Positions 15,783 to 25,034 of a DNA stretch of 64,000 nt are shown here, piece after piece; the first letter of the stretch is position 1; each line of letters begins with the position of its first letter. The notes under the pieces were generated by a model that saw only the letters and a program-made list of their open reading frames with translations, was not told the DNA's origin and made no database searches. A program made the position numbers and the translations under genes. This DNA comes from Gilvibacter sediminis (lineage in GTDB: Bacteria > Bacteroidota > Bacteroidia > Flavobacteriales > Flavobacteriaceae), in the NCBI RefSeq assembly GCF_028561565.1, contig NZ_JAQQTE010000004.1, positions 451,017-515,016 on the forward strand. Reading direction: 5' to 3'.

Positions 15783-16103
15783 TTACTTTAAAAACTGAAA
15801 CCACTCTTGGAATTTTTGACTGAAGAAAGGTATAGCGGGCTCTTTACCTATAATTGCAGTGACCAAACTAAAAGCCCAGGCGCCGAAAGAACCAATCCAA
15901 AGTACATCGCCTAAAATCGGATTCATATAATTGTAGGCAACTTGCGCACAAAATAAAATGATCAATAAGCCAAACATATTTTGAATGTGTTTGGTTGCAA
16001 AGGGATGTTTGGGTTCTCTATTTAAAAAATAGGCGATGATGGTACCAATAAAGGTGATATAGGCAATTATCGCAATGCTTTTGTCAGATGGAGAATCACT
16101 CAT
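15783..16103 (-). CDS. Small Tic20/DUF4870-like membrane protein B
   Basis: 106 aa, with the same plan as its neighbour: IAIIAYITFIGTIIAYFL, then a TKHIQNMFGLLIILF helix and a third helix before a conserved FFSQKFQEWFQ end (compare GPMFQDWFKG in the neighbour). Its start overlaps the end of the dihydroorotase-like gene by eight bases, so the two are translationally linked. Function unknown. Confidence 0.75.
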   Translation of the reverse strand: MSDSPSDKSIAIIAYITFIGTIIAYFLNREPKHPFATKHIQNMFGLLIILFCAQVAYNYMNPILGDVLWIGSFGAWAFSLVTAIIGKEPAIPFFSQKFQEWFQFLK

Positions 16104-17355
16104 CGTTCAGGTGTAATTTTTTGCCTAAGATCACGCCATAAGGTTTTCCTTTTAGGGTATGACCGTGATAAATGCAATTTTTTGAAAAGGAGGGAAGTAC
16201 TTTAGCATCTACAGTCCAAGTCTGCTCCGGATTGAATAAACTCAAATCCGCAGTTTGTCCCTCTACTATGGAGGTTGTGTTTATGCCAAACTTTTCGCGT
16301 AATCCGGTTAGGGCTTCTACGGCAGCTTCAGTGCCCAGAGCTTTATTAGTAGCGCCAAAGAGGCATTCCAAGCCAATAGTACCGAAATCTGCGTGATCAA
16401 ATTCTTTTTTCTTGGATTCAATGTCCAAAGGATTGTGATCTGAGGTCACTCCATCAATAGTACCGTCTTGCAGTCCTTTAATGAGTGCCTTGCGATCTTC
16501 TCCGGTGCGCAAAGGCGGCAAGACCTTATACTGGGTGTCAAAACCTTCCAAGACTTCATCTGTCAACAATAAATGATGCGCTGCTACGCTACAACTCACT
16601 TGAAGACCACTTTTCTTGGCGGCTTTGATCAACTTAACACTTCCAGCAGAAGAGATAGTAGGAATATGAAGCTTTCCGCCGGTGTATTCCAGTATTCCAA
16701 GATCACGTTGAATTCTCAAGGTCTCTGCAGTACTTGAGATTCCTTTTAAGCCGAGTTGCGTACTAGCGACACCTTCATGAACCACTCCTTTAGTGGCCAA
16801 GCCTCTTTCTAAAGGGAAACTCTGAACCAATCCACCAAAAGGCTGGGTGTATTGTAAGGAAAGTTTAAGCAAATTTACGTCATCTGTAGGGCGCTTGTAA
16901 TCGTAGAAACTCGGGCAACCTACTGAACTCATATCAAACATTTCTGCCTGATCAATTCCTTTACTTCCTTGGGTTAAAGCACCAATGATCACTGCATTTG
17001 CAGCAGCATCTGCCGTGCGCTGAGCAATATAACTCACTGCGGACTTATTATCCGTAATTGGCGATGAGTTGGGGTTAATGGCAACGTGGCACAGCCCCGA
17101 TTGCGCACTGACCTTCATTCCATTAGCCAAAGTCTCTCGATGTTCGTATCCCGGCTCTCCAAAACTCACACTGGAATCAAACCAACCCATTGAAACGTGA
17201 AGGTTTGGTCTATCAATGACCAAATCAGCTTCCTTTTGATCAATAGCGGAAGCGATCTTTTGTATGATACCGTTAAAAATAAGGATGTCGTGCTTTTTGT
17301 TGTGGTGATCACTAGCACGATCGAGAATGGTTGCGGATTTTATTAGCACCTGCAT
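16096..17355 (-). CDS. Dihydroorotase homologue lacking metal ligands
   Basis: 419 aa, a TIM-barrel amidohydrolase of the dihydroorotase family with the typical N- and C-terminal beta sandwich. In active enzymes strand 1 carries DxHxHxRxPG; here residues 60-69 read DSSVSFGEPG, so both zinc-binding histidines are Ser62 and Ser64 and the substrate Arg is Gly66. The Asp of the last strand survives (TSDHNPL). This is the pattern of non-catalytic partners such as the pyrC-prime product of Pseudomonas, which supports aspartate carbamoyltransferase assembly. A true PyrC would have to lie elsewhere. It sits in a minus-strand operon between the BatA-like gene (34 bases upstream) and the Tic20-like gene (8-base overlap). 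Confidence 0.85.
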   Translation of the reverse strand: MQVLIKSATILDRASDHHNKKHDILIFNGIIQKIASAIDQKEADLVIDRPNLHVSMGWFDSSVSFGEPGYEHRETLANGMKVSAQSGLCHVAINPNSSPITDNKSAVSYIAQRTADAAANAVIIGALTQGSKGIDQAEMFDMSSVGCPSFYDYKRPTDDVNLLKLSLQYTQPFGGLVQSFPLERGLATKGVVHEGVASTQLGLKGISSTAETLRIQRDLGILEYTGGKLHIPTISSAGSVKLIKAAKKSGLQVSCSVAAHHLLLTDEVLEGFDTQYKVLPPLRTGEDRKALIKGLQDGTIDGVTSDHNPLDIESKKKEFDHADFGTIGLECLFGATNKALGTEAAVEALTGLREKFGINTTSIVEGQTADLSLFNPEQTWTVDAKVLPSFSKNCIYHGHTLKGKPYGVILGKKLHLNDE

Positions 17356-17389
17356 TGGTGCAAAGATAATACTATTGTTAAAAATTCCA

Positions 17390-19312
17390 TCACTTTAAAA
17401 AGCGTAAAACAGCCATTTCTGCGATCAAAAAGAGAACCGCCAAGATCACAAACCATTGCCAAAGGGGGCGTTGCTCTCCTTGTTGCTTCATTTTCAGCAA
17501 CATATCGTCAACGGAATTATAAAGGGTAATTCCGGTTAGATCAGAAGTGCTGTAGTGCTGCAGATCTGCTTCTTTTCTCGAATTATTGTAGGGAATAACA
17601 GCCAGAGTATCCGCATTGTTTAAAGCAAAATAGTGACCTTGAATGGCAGGGTCTGTTTCTGTGGTCAGCACCACCTTGTTGGCATAACGCTGCTGTAGCG
17701 GAATAAAATCTTGATCCACACCTTTTAAACTCACTATTTGATCCTCGTCTAAAGCAGTCGCTAAGCCGATCTGCTGATTCTTGCCAATTTCATAGTAAAG
17801 AATGGGTAAAGGCAATGCGCTGCGTCCCATATTGTAAAAAGTGGGAACAATGAGTGGTGATTCTTTAAAGTTGGAATGTGGACTGCTCAAAGGAGCCCCA
17901 AAAACGTAAACATTTTGAAACTGAACTAAAAATGGATTCCCGCCTTCAAGGGACAAGGGATCATTGCCTCCGCTGCTAAGATCAAAAAAGGTGTAGACCG
18001 TTGGGTATTGGAAATTACTAACCGTATTGCTAAAAACAGCGCTAAATAGCGGGTGATCAAAATTTATCGTGTTCAGTTTGCGCTCTTGGTTGATCGGTTC
18101 AGACAGTGTGCCAGCTTCAAGGCGTTGTAGCAGAGTAGTGTAATCTGACAGATCTGCTTTAGCAGAGGGAATGATAATAATCATGCCGCCTTCTTCTTTG
18201 AATCGAGCTAAGGCAGTTGCTAAACTTGCAGGCACGCGCTCCAATTCATTGAGCACCACAACGTTTTGTTGCAAGATGGCATTGTAATCTGCCGCGTTAT
18301 AATTGAAATGAGTCAATTCAAAGTCTCCAGCAGAAAACAATTTGTCTAAGAAGGCCTCATCTGCCTGATTAATACTCATAACCTTGATGGCTGTATTTTT
18401 GCCAATGGCAAAATAGAGTTCGTTGTCAAACTCTAATTCCTGGTCATTAACGCTCAACCTGCCTAAAAAAGGGGTGTTAAGATCTATGGGGAATTCAACC
18501 TCTTGCTTGAGGTTTTGATCAAAGCTAACCGCTGATTTGGCCGCAAGTGTTTCACCTTGCCATAAGGATACTGGATAATTCGTACTATTTCTTACCGAGG
18601 CACTTAAGGAAACTTTTAAAACAGCACCACCACTGATATTGCTTTGCACATAGGCCGTATCAATGCTCACATTAGCTCGTGACGGAGTTTCCAATTTAAC
18701 GGCTTGAATGTCAATTTCTGCCAACGAATCCAAAGCGCCAAAGCCATTGACTTGGAAATCTGATAATAGAATCAGTCTTTTACGGGTATCCGCCTTAGAG
18801 AATAAACCGCTGGCCTTAAGGAGTATTTCTTTGTAGGAGTATTGCTTATAAGAAGGACCAATTTCCAGTAAACTGTTTCTAAAATCAACTTCAGTTTCGG
18901 TGTTAAAATCGTTATCATTGGTAAACCATTTAAAGCTACCGGATAGCGGAGGATTGTCATAGAGATCTTGAACAGACTTTGATAATAAGGTTCCCTGTTG
19001 ATCTCTAGCGGTCATGCTAAAACTGTTGTCCAAATAGAACACGTACTCATCCTCTTGTTGATCCTCGGTTTGTTCCGATAAAAAGGGCTGAGCAAATGCG
19101 GTCACTAGGGCGGCTAGGGCTAAACAACGCAAGCTCAGAACTAACCATTTTTTAAGTTTAGAACTCTTACGGGTTTTGAGTTGAATTTCTTTCAGAAAGG
19201 CCACATTGGTAAACGGCACCTTCACAAATCGGCGCAATTGAAACAGATGCACCAAGATGGGGATCAGCAGTAGGAGTAGGCCGTAAAAGATTTCCGGGTT
19301 TCTGAATTGCAT
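17390..19312 (-). CDS. BatA-like N-terminal domain membrane protein
   Basis: 640 aa. MQFRNPEIFYGLLLLLIPILVHLFQLRR (residues 1-28) and the second hydrophobic segment WLVLSLRCLALAALVTAF (about 57-74) form the double-membrane-helix module seen at the N-terminus of BatA-type aerotolerance proteins. A von Willebrand A-like region follows, with YFLDNSFSM-type DxSxS (about residue 94; YLDNSFSM) and LILLSDFQ. A long periplasmic part ends in a C-terminal helix (about 618-636). The role in Bacteroidota is not established; these proteins are linked to envelope integrity. A second protein of similar plan lies at the window end (62231). Confidence 0.85.
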   Translation of the reverse strand: MQFRNPEIFYGLLLLLIPILVHLFQLRRFVKVPFTNVAFLKEIQLKTRKSSKLKKWLVLSLRCLALAALVTAFAQPFLSEQTEDQQEDEYVFYLDNSFSMTARDQQGTLLSKSVQDLYDNPPLSGSFKWFTNDNDFNTETEVDFRNSLLEIGPSYKQYSYKEILLKASGLFSKADTRKRLILLSDFQVNGFGALDSLAEIDIQAVKLETPSRANVSIDTAYVQSNISGGAVLKVSLSASVRNSTNYPVSLWQGETLAAKSAVSFDQNLKQEVEFPIDLNTPFLGRLSVNDQELEFDNELYFAIGKNTAIKVMSINQADEAFLDKLFSAGDFELTHFNYNAADYNAILQQNVVVLNELERVPASLATALARFKEEGGMIIIIPSAKADLSDYTTLLQRLEAGTLSEPINQERKLNTINFDHPLFSAVFSNTVSNFQYPTVYTFFDLSSGGNDPLSLEGGNPFLVQFQNVYVFGAPLSSPHSNFKESPLIVPTFYNMGRSALPLPILYYEIGKNQQIGLATALDEDQIVSLKGVDQDFIPLQQRYANKVVLTTETDPAIQGHYFALNNADTLAVIPYNNSRKEADLQHYSTSDLTGITLYNSVDDMLLKMKQQGEQRPLWQWFVILAVLFLIAEMAVLRFLK

Positions 19313-19415
19313 TTAGCGCGTTAAAAAGCGTATTACGTTCAAAGATACACTTTTGAAATCGAGAAGAAACCCTTTTAACTTCCTTGCAACATTTTTAAAG
19401 AGTTGGTAGGATTGA

Positions 19416-19916
19416 CTAGCCTCTTTTTGGGTTTAATTCTGGAGTTTGATCGGGCTGATCATCAAGAATTTGTCCTCCTCCAAAGAGTAGATCTGTACTG
19501 GAAAAGGTAGTGCCAAAGGTCAAGGCCGCGGAATACACTTGGGATAAGGCGCTTTTGAGTTGCGCCTCTGTTAAAGGACTCAGCGGATGGATATATACAG
19601 CCCACAACAGCTCATCAGAAAGGGCGTATTTTACATCTAAAGCAGTGTGAAAGTTTGCAGTTAAACAGGCTTGTAACATTTCTTTAGAAAGCGAGGTTCC
19701 TTTGGTTATGGGCATAATGATGCGCATTCTGTCGTTGGACTCATCCGTAAGTACAAGCATGGGTGCCTCTTTGTAGGTGATCTGCCAACGTCCGTTGGCT
19801 CCTACAACGCTATCGCTCTCTACTTTGAGAATTTCTTGGAGACTGGCGTTGTTCATGTTTTGACCTAAAAAGGTGAAGGGCAGTGCCAATAGGCTGATAA
19901 GAAGTAATGCTTTCAT
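19416..19916 (-). CDS. Exported hypothetical protein, 166 aa
   Basis: Function unknown. The start at 19916 is preferred over 19952 because it directly begins a signal peptide (MKALLLISLLALPFTFLGQ). The mature part is about 145 residues with a mixed alpha/beta pattern (RWQITYKEAPMLVLTDESNDRMRIIMPI) and a Pro/Asp-rich C-terminus. The pattern recalls small YbjN/TY-Chap-like folds but is too weak to name. It lies 42 bases after the TIGR02757 gene on the same strand. Confidence 0.65.
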   Translation of the reverse strand: MKALLLISLLALPFTFLGQNMNNASLQEILKVESDSVVGANGRWQITYKEAPMLVLTDESNDRMRIIMPITKGTSLSKEMLQACLTANFHTALDVKYALSDELLWAVYIHPLSPLTEAQLKSALSQVYSAALTFGTTFSSTDLLFGGGQILDDQPDQTPELNPKRG

Positions 19917-19958
19917 CTTTTTTAAGTCGACAAAAGCAGCATAAACTGTCAAATGGAG

Positions 19959-20726
19959 CTAGAATTTTTCATCCACACCCAGGCCAAAGAGTGCAAAATC
20001 GTATTTAACGGGGTCTAAAGGGTCTAATCGGCGTAAGGCCTTATCCAACTCAGCCACGGCCTTGGCATCATTTTGCTTCCGTTTTAAAAGCATTACAGCG
20101 CGTGCCACGCGGCCACTGTGTACATCCAATGGGCAAGAAAGGGCAGCAGCTGGAATTTGATCCCAGATCCCAAAGTCAACATTTCTATCTGCAGGGCGTA
20201 CCATCCAACGTAAATACATATTGATCCGCTTGGCTGCAGAGCCTTTGATAGGATCAGGTAAGTGTTTTAAACTTCGAGCAGGTGGATCAAAACTAAAGAA
20301 CTCTTTTTTGAAGTTGCTCAGTGCTAGTTGTAGTTCTCCCGATTCTTTATAGTGTTTGGCTAAAGTGGTCTCTAAGCCTCCTTGATGGCGATAGATCTGT
20401 TGCAAAGCTTTTAGGAAATACTGCAGATCAACAGCCTGAAAGGTTCTGTGGACAAAACCTTCCATGTTTTCTAGATCTTGTGGCTGGTGATTTACAACAA
20501 AATCATAGGGCGCATTGCCCATGAGCTGCATCATTTTGTCTGCGCTGCGGAGGATACTCAGCCGATTTCCCCAAGCGATCACCGCAGTCAAGAATCCGCT
20601 GATCTCAATGTCTTCCTTTTGGGTATATCTATGCGGGATTTGAATCGGGTCTTGTTCCAGAAAGGCTGGTTGCTCGTAGTAAGCCGCCTTTTCATCCAAG
20701 AACGCTTTGAGTTCGGTTCGATTCAT
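19959..20726 (-). CDS. TIGR02757 (DUF2400) family protein
   Basis: 255-aa cytoplasmic protein of a family common in Bacteroidota without an assigned reaction. Recognised by DPIQIPHRYTQKEDIEISGFLTAVIAWGNR near the N-terminus and by RWMVRPADRNVDFGIWDQIPAAALSCPLDVHSGRVAR (about residues 172-208). The pattern of helices and LDVHSGRVARAV resembles helix-hairpin-helix DNA glycosylase-like folds, so a nucleic-acid role is possible but unproven. Its ATG overlaps the lolD-like stop in a TAATG junction, so the two are co-translated. Confidence 0.85.
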   Translation of the reverse strand: MNRTELKAFLDEKAAYYEQPAFLEQDPIQIPHRYTQKEDIEISGFLTAVIAWGNRLSILRSADKMMQLMGNAPYDFVVNHQPQDLENMEGFVHRTFQAVDLQYFLKALQQIYRHQGGLETTLAKHYKESGELQLALSNFKKEFFSFDPPARSLKHLPDPIKGSAAKRINMYLRWMVRPADRNVDFGIWDQIPAAALSCPLDVHSGRVARAVMLLKRKQNDAKAVAELDKALRRLDPLDPVKYDFALFGLGVDEKF

Positions 20727-21382
20727 TATACGATCTTGCCGTCTATCATGGTGAGCTTCCGATCTGCCATATCGGCCAGTTCATTGTTGTGGGTTACCAA
20801 TATGAAGGTTTGCCCCAAGGTATCACGAAGTTCAAAAAACAATTTGTGCAACTTATCTGCGGCCTCAGAATCTAGATTACCAGAGGGTTCGTCGGCTAAA
20901 ATGAGGTCGGGTTTGTTGATCAAAGCACGAGCCACAGCTGTTCGTTGTTGTTCTCCTCCAGAGAGTTCACTGGGTTTGTGGTCGTAACGGTCTTTCAGTC
21001 CAAGCAGATCTAAAAGTTCTTTGGCACGCTGTTGGACCTCTGCCTTTGGAGTTCCTGCGATATAACCAGGAATACACACATTTTCTAAAGCGGTGAATTC
21101 TGGAAGTAATTGGTGGAATTGAAAGATAAATCCTAAATGCTTATTGCGGAACTCTGCCAGCTCACGCTTACTCATGCCTTTGAGCTCTTGATCCTGAAAC
21201 TTTAAGCTCGTGGTTTCTGAATCAGGCTGATCTAAAGTACCTAAAAGCTGCAATAGAGTGGTTTTTCCCGCTCCAGATGCGCCTACTACAGAGACGATCT
21301 CTCCTTTTTTAACCAGGAGGTCCACGCCTTTTAGCACGTGTAGGTCTGCGTAAGATTTATGAAGATTGACTGCTTGGATCAT
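20726..21382 (-). CDS. lolD: ABC transporter ATPase, LolD type
   Basis: 218-aa ABC ATPase. Walker A GASGAGKTT (about residues 34-42), signature LSGGEQQRTAVARAL (about 139), Walker B LILADEP and a switch His in LVTHN are all present. The short length and LLPEFTALENVCIPGYI segment are typical of LolD, which with LolC/E extracts lipoproteins from the inner membrane. The permease is not adjacent, as is common in Bacteroidota, so other MacB-type partners cannot be excluded. It heads the minus-strand series that continues through TIGR02757. Confidence 0.85.
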   Translation of the reverse strand: MIQAVNLHKSYADLHVLKGVDLLVKKGEIVSVVGASGAGKTTLLQLLGTLDQPDSETTSLKFQDQELKGMSKRELAEFRNKHLGFIFQFHQLLPEFTALENVCIPGYIAGTPKAEVQQRAKELLDLLGLKDRYDHKPSELSGGEQQRTAVARALINKPDLILADEPSGNLDSEAADKLHKLFFELRDTLGQTFILVTHNNELADMADRKLTMIDGKIV

Positions 21383-21444
21383 TTACCCAGTGATGAAGCG
21401 TAAAATTAGAACTTTAATTTGGCTGTTGCAATCCACAAGTCCAT

Positions 21445-23877
21445 TTAGAACCAATTTCCAAAATTGTTCACGTCTACAAAATAGGTGATGCGTAGGGACA
21501 AAGTATGCTGAGCCGGCTGTTCAAAGAGCGATTCCAAACTTTCGGAATAATTCAAATTAGCCATATCGGTCACATTGAAGATCTGGTTGCGATAGAGTAG
21601 TGTAGCTTCACTTCCCGGTGCAAAACGCCAACGGAAGCTCAAATCCAAATTCCAAATATTGAAATTGGTATCTGGGTCACGGTTAGCTAGATCATATTCT
21701 GTGCGGGTTCTCGAGCCGTCTTCCTCCAGCATCCAATAGACATTGTCGCTGTGATTGGCGGTACTCCAAAAGTTTCTAAAACGCAAGTCCAGCGCCTTAT
21801 AAGGATCAAAGTTATAGCTGGCAGTTAAGCTGTTCTCTAAATTGGTCAAATCGCGTTGACCAATGATAATACCGTTGTCGTCATTGAAGATCCACCCAAA
21901 ATTGTTCTCGTTTTTAGATAAACCCGTAGACCACACCACCAAGAAGTTATCGGAGAAGCGATAGCGTGGAGATACATTGATATTGTATCGATACTGCTGC
22001 TCGGCATCCCACTTTCTGTAGCCAACGTTCACATCATAGGCGAATTTCTTTCTAAAATCTGAAGAGACAAATCCCCCAAAACCATAGTTTGAAGGGTAGG
22101 TGAGAAATCTGCCGGCCACACGAGGCTCAAAGTAGTCATCGCTTTCTGTGTTGTAACTTCCATCAACACCAAAGGCAAAACGTTCTGGAGTTACAAAGAA
22201 GGCATTGGTAAAAATGCTGTTACCCGTTTGTACATCAGGTTCGTAAAGACGTCTATGTCTAACGGTAAGGTTGATCCTGTAAAAGTTAAAGGTCTTGGTG
22301 GGCTCAAAAATTTGATAGCTCCCGCCAACTACAAAATTGTTGAAGTTGTTCCTAAAGTTTAGTCCGAGATCATTGATGTCTAGCGTAGTATTGGCAAAAT
22401 CATGTCCGAATCTATACCGCCAGTTTCCTTTGGTCTTAAAGATGTCAAACTCTGTACGGAGCCCTGTTTTAAAGCCATTGTTCTCGTTTACATTACTCAC
22501 CACCACACGTCCTGAAGTTCTAAAGGTATTGGCCTTATCAGCAACGTCAAAGGCCAAGGCAGTCACATTGGCATCTCTAAAGTTTCCGTTCCTAAGTACA
22601 TTGGTGTTGATCAAAGAAATAGAGGAGTTGTCATTCCACTGCTGATCCAAAACAAAGATGTTGTAATTGGCCAAGGGTTCAATGAGTACTCTTCTGCGCT
22701 CTCCGGTAAGCGTATCTTCTATGCGTGCAAAAGTGCGTTCCGTGATGGCGTTGAAGAATCCTACGCCGAGTTTTTCTTTAGTTCGACCAGAGATCTTCAA
22801 GGCATTGAGCAGATTTACCTTGGAAGGTTGTTCTATGATGCGTTCATTTTCTTCTAGGGGGCCAACGCTGCCCGTAGGAGCGTTACCAACCCGTCTGGAA
22901 AAGAAGATGTCTCCTTTGTTGAAAAGTTCTATTCCTTCTACAAAGAACTGTCGGTTCTCACCAAAGGTTTGCTCAAAAGGTCCCAAATTCAATCGGACTT
23001 CATCAAAAGCGGCTTGTCCAAAATCTGGGATCAAGGTTGCATCGAGCGTAAAACTGTCACTCAATCCGTATTTAATGTCCATTCCTGCGGCAAACTCTGT
23101 TTCTGATTCACCATCAAAAGTAGTAGCTACACCTTGCACAAAAGGAAAAAGCGTTAATCGCAGCGGTGGATTAATTCCTTGCACCCCGCTTACGGTACCG
23201 TTGTATTGTGTTTCATTACCCACGCTGTTCTCAATGAAATTCCAAGTGTGGGTCTCGTTTTTGGTTTGTAATCTTCTGTAAAAATTCACACTCCAATCCT
23301 GCACATCGATCTCCGGGAAGCGCAAAGCGTTATAAGGGATTCTAAATTCGGCATACCAACCTTTGTCATCCATAGAGGTACGTGCGCTGAACACTACATT
23401 GTAACTAAAGTCGGTTCTTCCATTAGAAACAAAGGCATCACCAATAGCCCCAGCACTGTTGATATAAAAGCGCGTTTCATTGATTCCGTCGTTATAGGTG
23501 TTCAGGGCAACTGTGAACACATCTGCTTGTACAAACACCTCGTCACGTTGGGAGAACTGGGTTAAAATGGTTTCCGGATTCGGATCGTATAGATAAGCCG
23601 CTATATAGACATAGTTGTCATCATAAGCGAATTTCACCTCGGTTTGATATTCGTCTGGAATCTCACCCTCATTTCCAGGCTCATACATATTGAAATCATT
23701 GAAGGTCGGGAGCTGGCTCCAAACTGCATCATCGAGGATTCCATCAATTTTGGGAGGGTTGTCTATTCGCGTAGCCTCTAGGTTTTTTCGGACCTGACAC
23801 AGCGAGAAAGTAGGTAAAAGCAGCAACAATAACGTTAAGCTACGCAAGTTCATACAGTTAAAATTTTTGCGGCGCAC
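21445..23877 (-). CDS. DUF5916 outer-membrane protein with CBM9-like domain
   Basis: About 800 aa. The likely start is the ATG at 23853 (MNLRSLTLLLLLLPTFSLCQ), which gives a clean signal peptide. Residues about 35-220 form a carbohydrate-binding family 9-like domain (PPKIDGILDDAVWSQLPTFNDF, FAYDDNYVYIAAYLYD). The rest is rich in alternating aromatic strands and ends in Phe (NNFGNWF), as expected for an outer-membrane beta barrel. Function unknown; some relatives lie beside TonB receptors or peptidases. The gene stands alone, divergent from folE. Confidence 0.85.
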   Translation of the reverse strand: MRRKNFNCMNLRSLTLLLLLLPTFSLCQVRKNLEATRIDNPPKIDGILDDAVWSQLPTFNDFNMYEPGNEGEIPDEYQTEVKFAYDDNYVYIAAYLYDPNPETILTQFSQRDEVFVQADVFTVALNTYNDGINETRFYINSAGAIGDAFVSNGRTDFSYNVVFSARTSMDDKGWYAEFRIPYNALRFPEIDVQDWSVNFYRRLQTKNETHTWNFIENSVGNETQYNGTVSGVQGINPPLRLTLFPFVQGVATTFDGESETEFAAGMDIKYGLSDSFTLDATLIPDFGQAAFDEVRLNLGPFEQTFGENRQFFVEGIELFNKGDIFFSRRVGNAPTGSVGPLEENERIIEQPSKVNLLNALKISGRTKEKLGVGFFNAITERTFARIEDTLTGERRRVLIEPLANYNIFVLDQQWNDNSSISLINTNVLRNGNFRDANVTALAFDVADKANTFRTSGRVVVSNVNENNGFKTGLRTEFDIFKTKGNWRYRFGHDFANTTLDINDLGLNFRNNFNNFVVGGSYQIFEPTKTFNFYRINLTVRHRRLYEPDVQTGNSIFTNAFFVTPERFAFGVDGSYNTESDDYFEPRVAGRFLTYPSNYGFGGFVSSDFRKKFAYDVNVGYRKWDAEQQYRYNINVSPRYRFSDNFLVVWSTGLSKNENNFGWIFNDDNGIIIGQRDLTNLENSLTASYNFDPYKALDLRFRNFWSTANHSDNVYWMLEEDGSRTRTEYDLANRDPDTNFNIWNLDLSFRWRFAPGSEATLLYRNQIFNVTDMANLNYSESLESLFEQPAQHTLSLRITYFVDVNNFGNWF

Positions 23878-24022
23878 CGCGGGGTCGTCAGTTGATTGTT
23901 AACAAAACTACTCTGCTCATTTTGGGAGGGCTACTAAGGAAACGTTAAATAAAGCCAATGAAATGTCAAAAGAATGATAATTGTTTGTCAGGATTGATTA
24001 GCTTAGAGAAAATTATTAGCGC

Positions 24023-24619
24023 ATGGCGTATCGACATTTTGAAGAGTATTCGCAAACGGTCACAGAGGATATCAAAAACAAATACAAGGATATCATTTCA
24101 GACCTAGGCGAGGATATTACGCGGGAGGGAATCGTGAAGACCCCTGAACGTGCAGCTAAAGCTATGCAATTTTTGACCCAAGGATATGAGCAGGATGCGG
24201 AGCAGATCTTGCGTTCTGCCATGTTTAAAGAGGATTACGAAGAAATGGTCATTGTCAAGGATATTGAATTGTATTCCCTCTGTGAGCATCATATTTTACC
24301 CTTTTTTGGCAAGGCACATGTAGCCTATATTCCCAACGGAAACATTGTTGGACTGAGTAAAATACCCAGAGTAGTGGATGTCTTTGCAAGGCGCTTGCAG
24401 GTACAAGAACGCTTGACACATGACATTTTGGAATGCATCAACAATACTTTAAAACCAAAAGGCGTTGCCGTAGTTATTGAGGCGAGCCATATGTGTATGA
24501 TGATGCGCGGGGTTCAAAAGCAGAATAGTGTTACGACCACATCTGGTTTTCGCGGTCAATTTGAAAAAAATGAAACAAGAAGCGAGTTTTTGCGTCTGAT
24601 CAGTAACGAGCTTTCATAG
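24023..24619 (+). CDS. folE: GTP cyclohydrolase I
   Basis: 198-aa enzyme that converts GTP to 7,8-dihydroneopterin triphosphate, the first step of folate and pterin synthesis; a homodecamer in the cytoplasm. The zinc ligands are visible in [20 protein letters not shown] (Cys and His, about residues 92-110) and [11 protein letters not shown] (Cys, about 154-163). [20 protein letters not shown] is the conserved substrate loop, and the TTTSGFRG end is normal. Length fits the bacterial type I enzyme. A 53-base gap leads to a small membrane protein gene on the same strand. Confidence 0.97.
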   Translation: MAYRHFEEYSQTVTEDIKNKYKDIISDLGEDITREGIVKTPERAAKAMQFLTQGYEQDAEQILRSAMFKEDYEEMVIVKDIELYSLCEHHILPFFGKAHVAYIPNGNIVGLSKIPRVVDVFARRLQVQERLTHDILECINNTLKPKGVAVVIEASHMCMMMRGVQKQNSVTTTSGFRGQFEKNETRSEFLRLISNELS

Positions 24620-24672
24620 CCCCAAAATTTGGTATGCTTATTGCTTGATAATAAATGAACTAAAATATACCT

Positions 24673-24981
24673 ATGCGTAAATTAAAATATAAAATGCTGG
24701 CCAAGGGATTGGTGTTAGATGCTGCAGGGATGGTAACTATGGTATTACCGGGAATCGGAACTGTGATCGATCTGGTATGGGCACCGATAGCCGCTTGGCA
24801 AATGAATAAAATGTATCCAGGAAAGCAAGGGAAGATGGCCTCTGTCATTGTATTTCTTGAGGAGCTTATCCCTGGATTGGACTTTATACCAACCTTCACC
24901 CTGATGTGGTTGTACACCTACGTGTTCAACAGTGAAGATCCGGGAGAATTGACTCCCATAAAAGTAAGAGCAAACCGATAA
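24673..24981 (+). CDS. Small membrane protein
   Basis: 102 aa with two hydrophobic stretches (about residues 12-38, VLDAAGMVTMVLPGIGTVIDLVWAPIAAW, and about 58-83, VIVFLEELIPGLDFIPTFTLMWLYTYVF). The Pro/Gly-rich PGIGTVIDLVWAPI hairpin motif is characteristic; no function is known. It follows folE and ends in a strong terminator, so it is probably the end of the folE transcript. Confidence 0.7.
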   Translation: MRKLKYKMLAKGLVLDAAGMVTMVLPGIGTVIDLVWAPIAAWQMNKMYPGKQGKMASVIVFLEELIPGLDFIPTFTLMWLYTYVFNSEDPGELTPIKVRANR

Positions 24982-24982
24982 T

Positions 24983-25015
24983 AAAAAAGCCCCTTCGTTT
25001 TGAAGGGGCTTTTTT
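24983..25015. terminator. Strong bidirectional terminator
   Basis: A 14-base perfect inverted repeat (24983-24996 / 25002-25015) with GAAGGGGCTTTTTT as right arm and six A in the left arm. It serves the folE unit on plus and the lipoprotein end of the TonB operon on minus. Confidence 0.9.
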
Positions 25016-25034
25016 GTGGCTAATCAAATATCCA

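Noticed and set aside
17085-17105. TGGCACAGCCCCGATTGC as another sigma-54 element
   Set aside because: Spacing between GG and GC is 13 bases instead of 10, and it lies inside a coding sequence.
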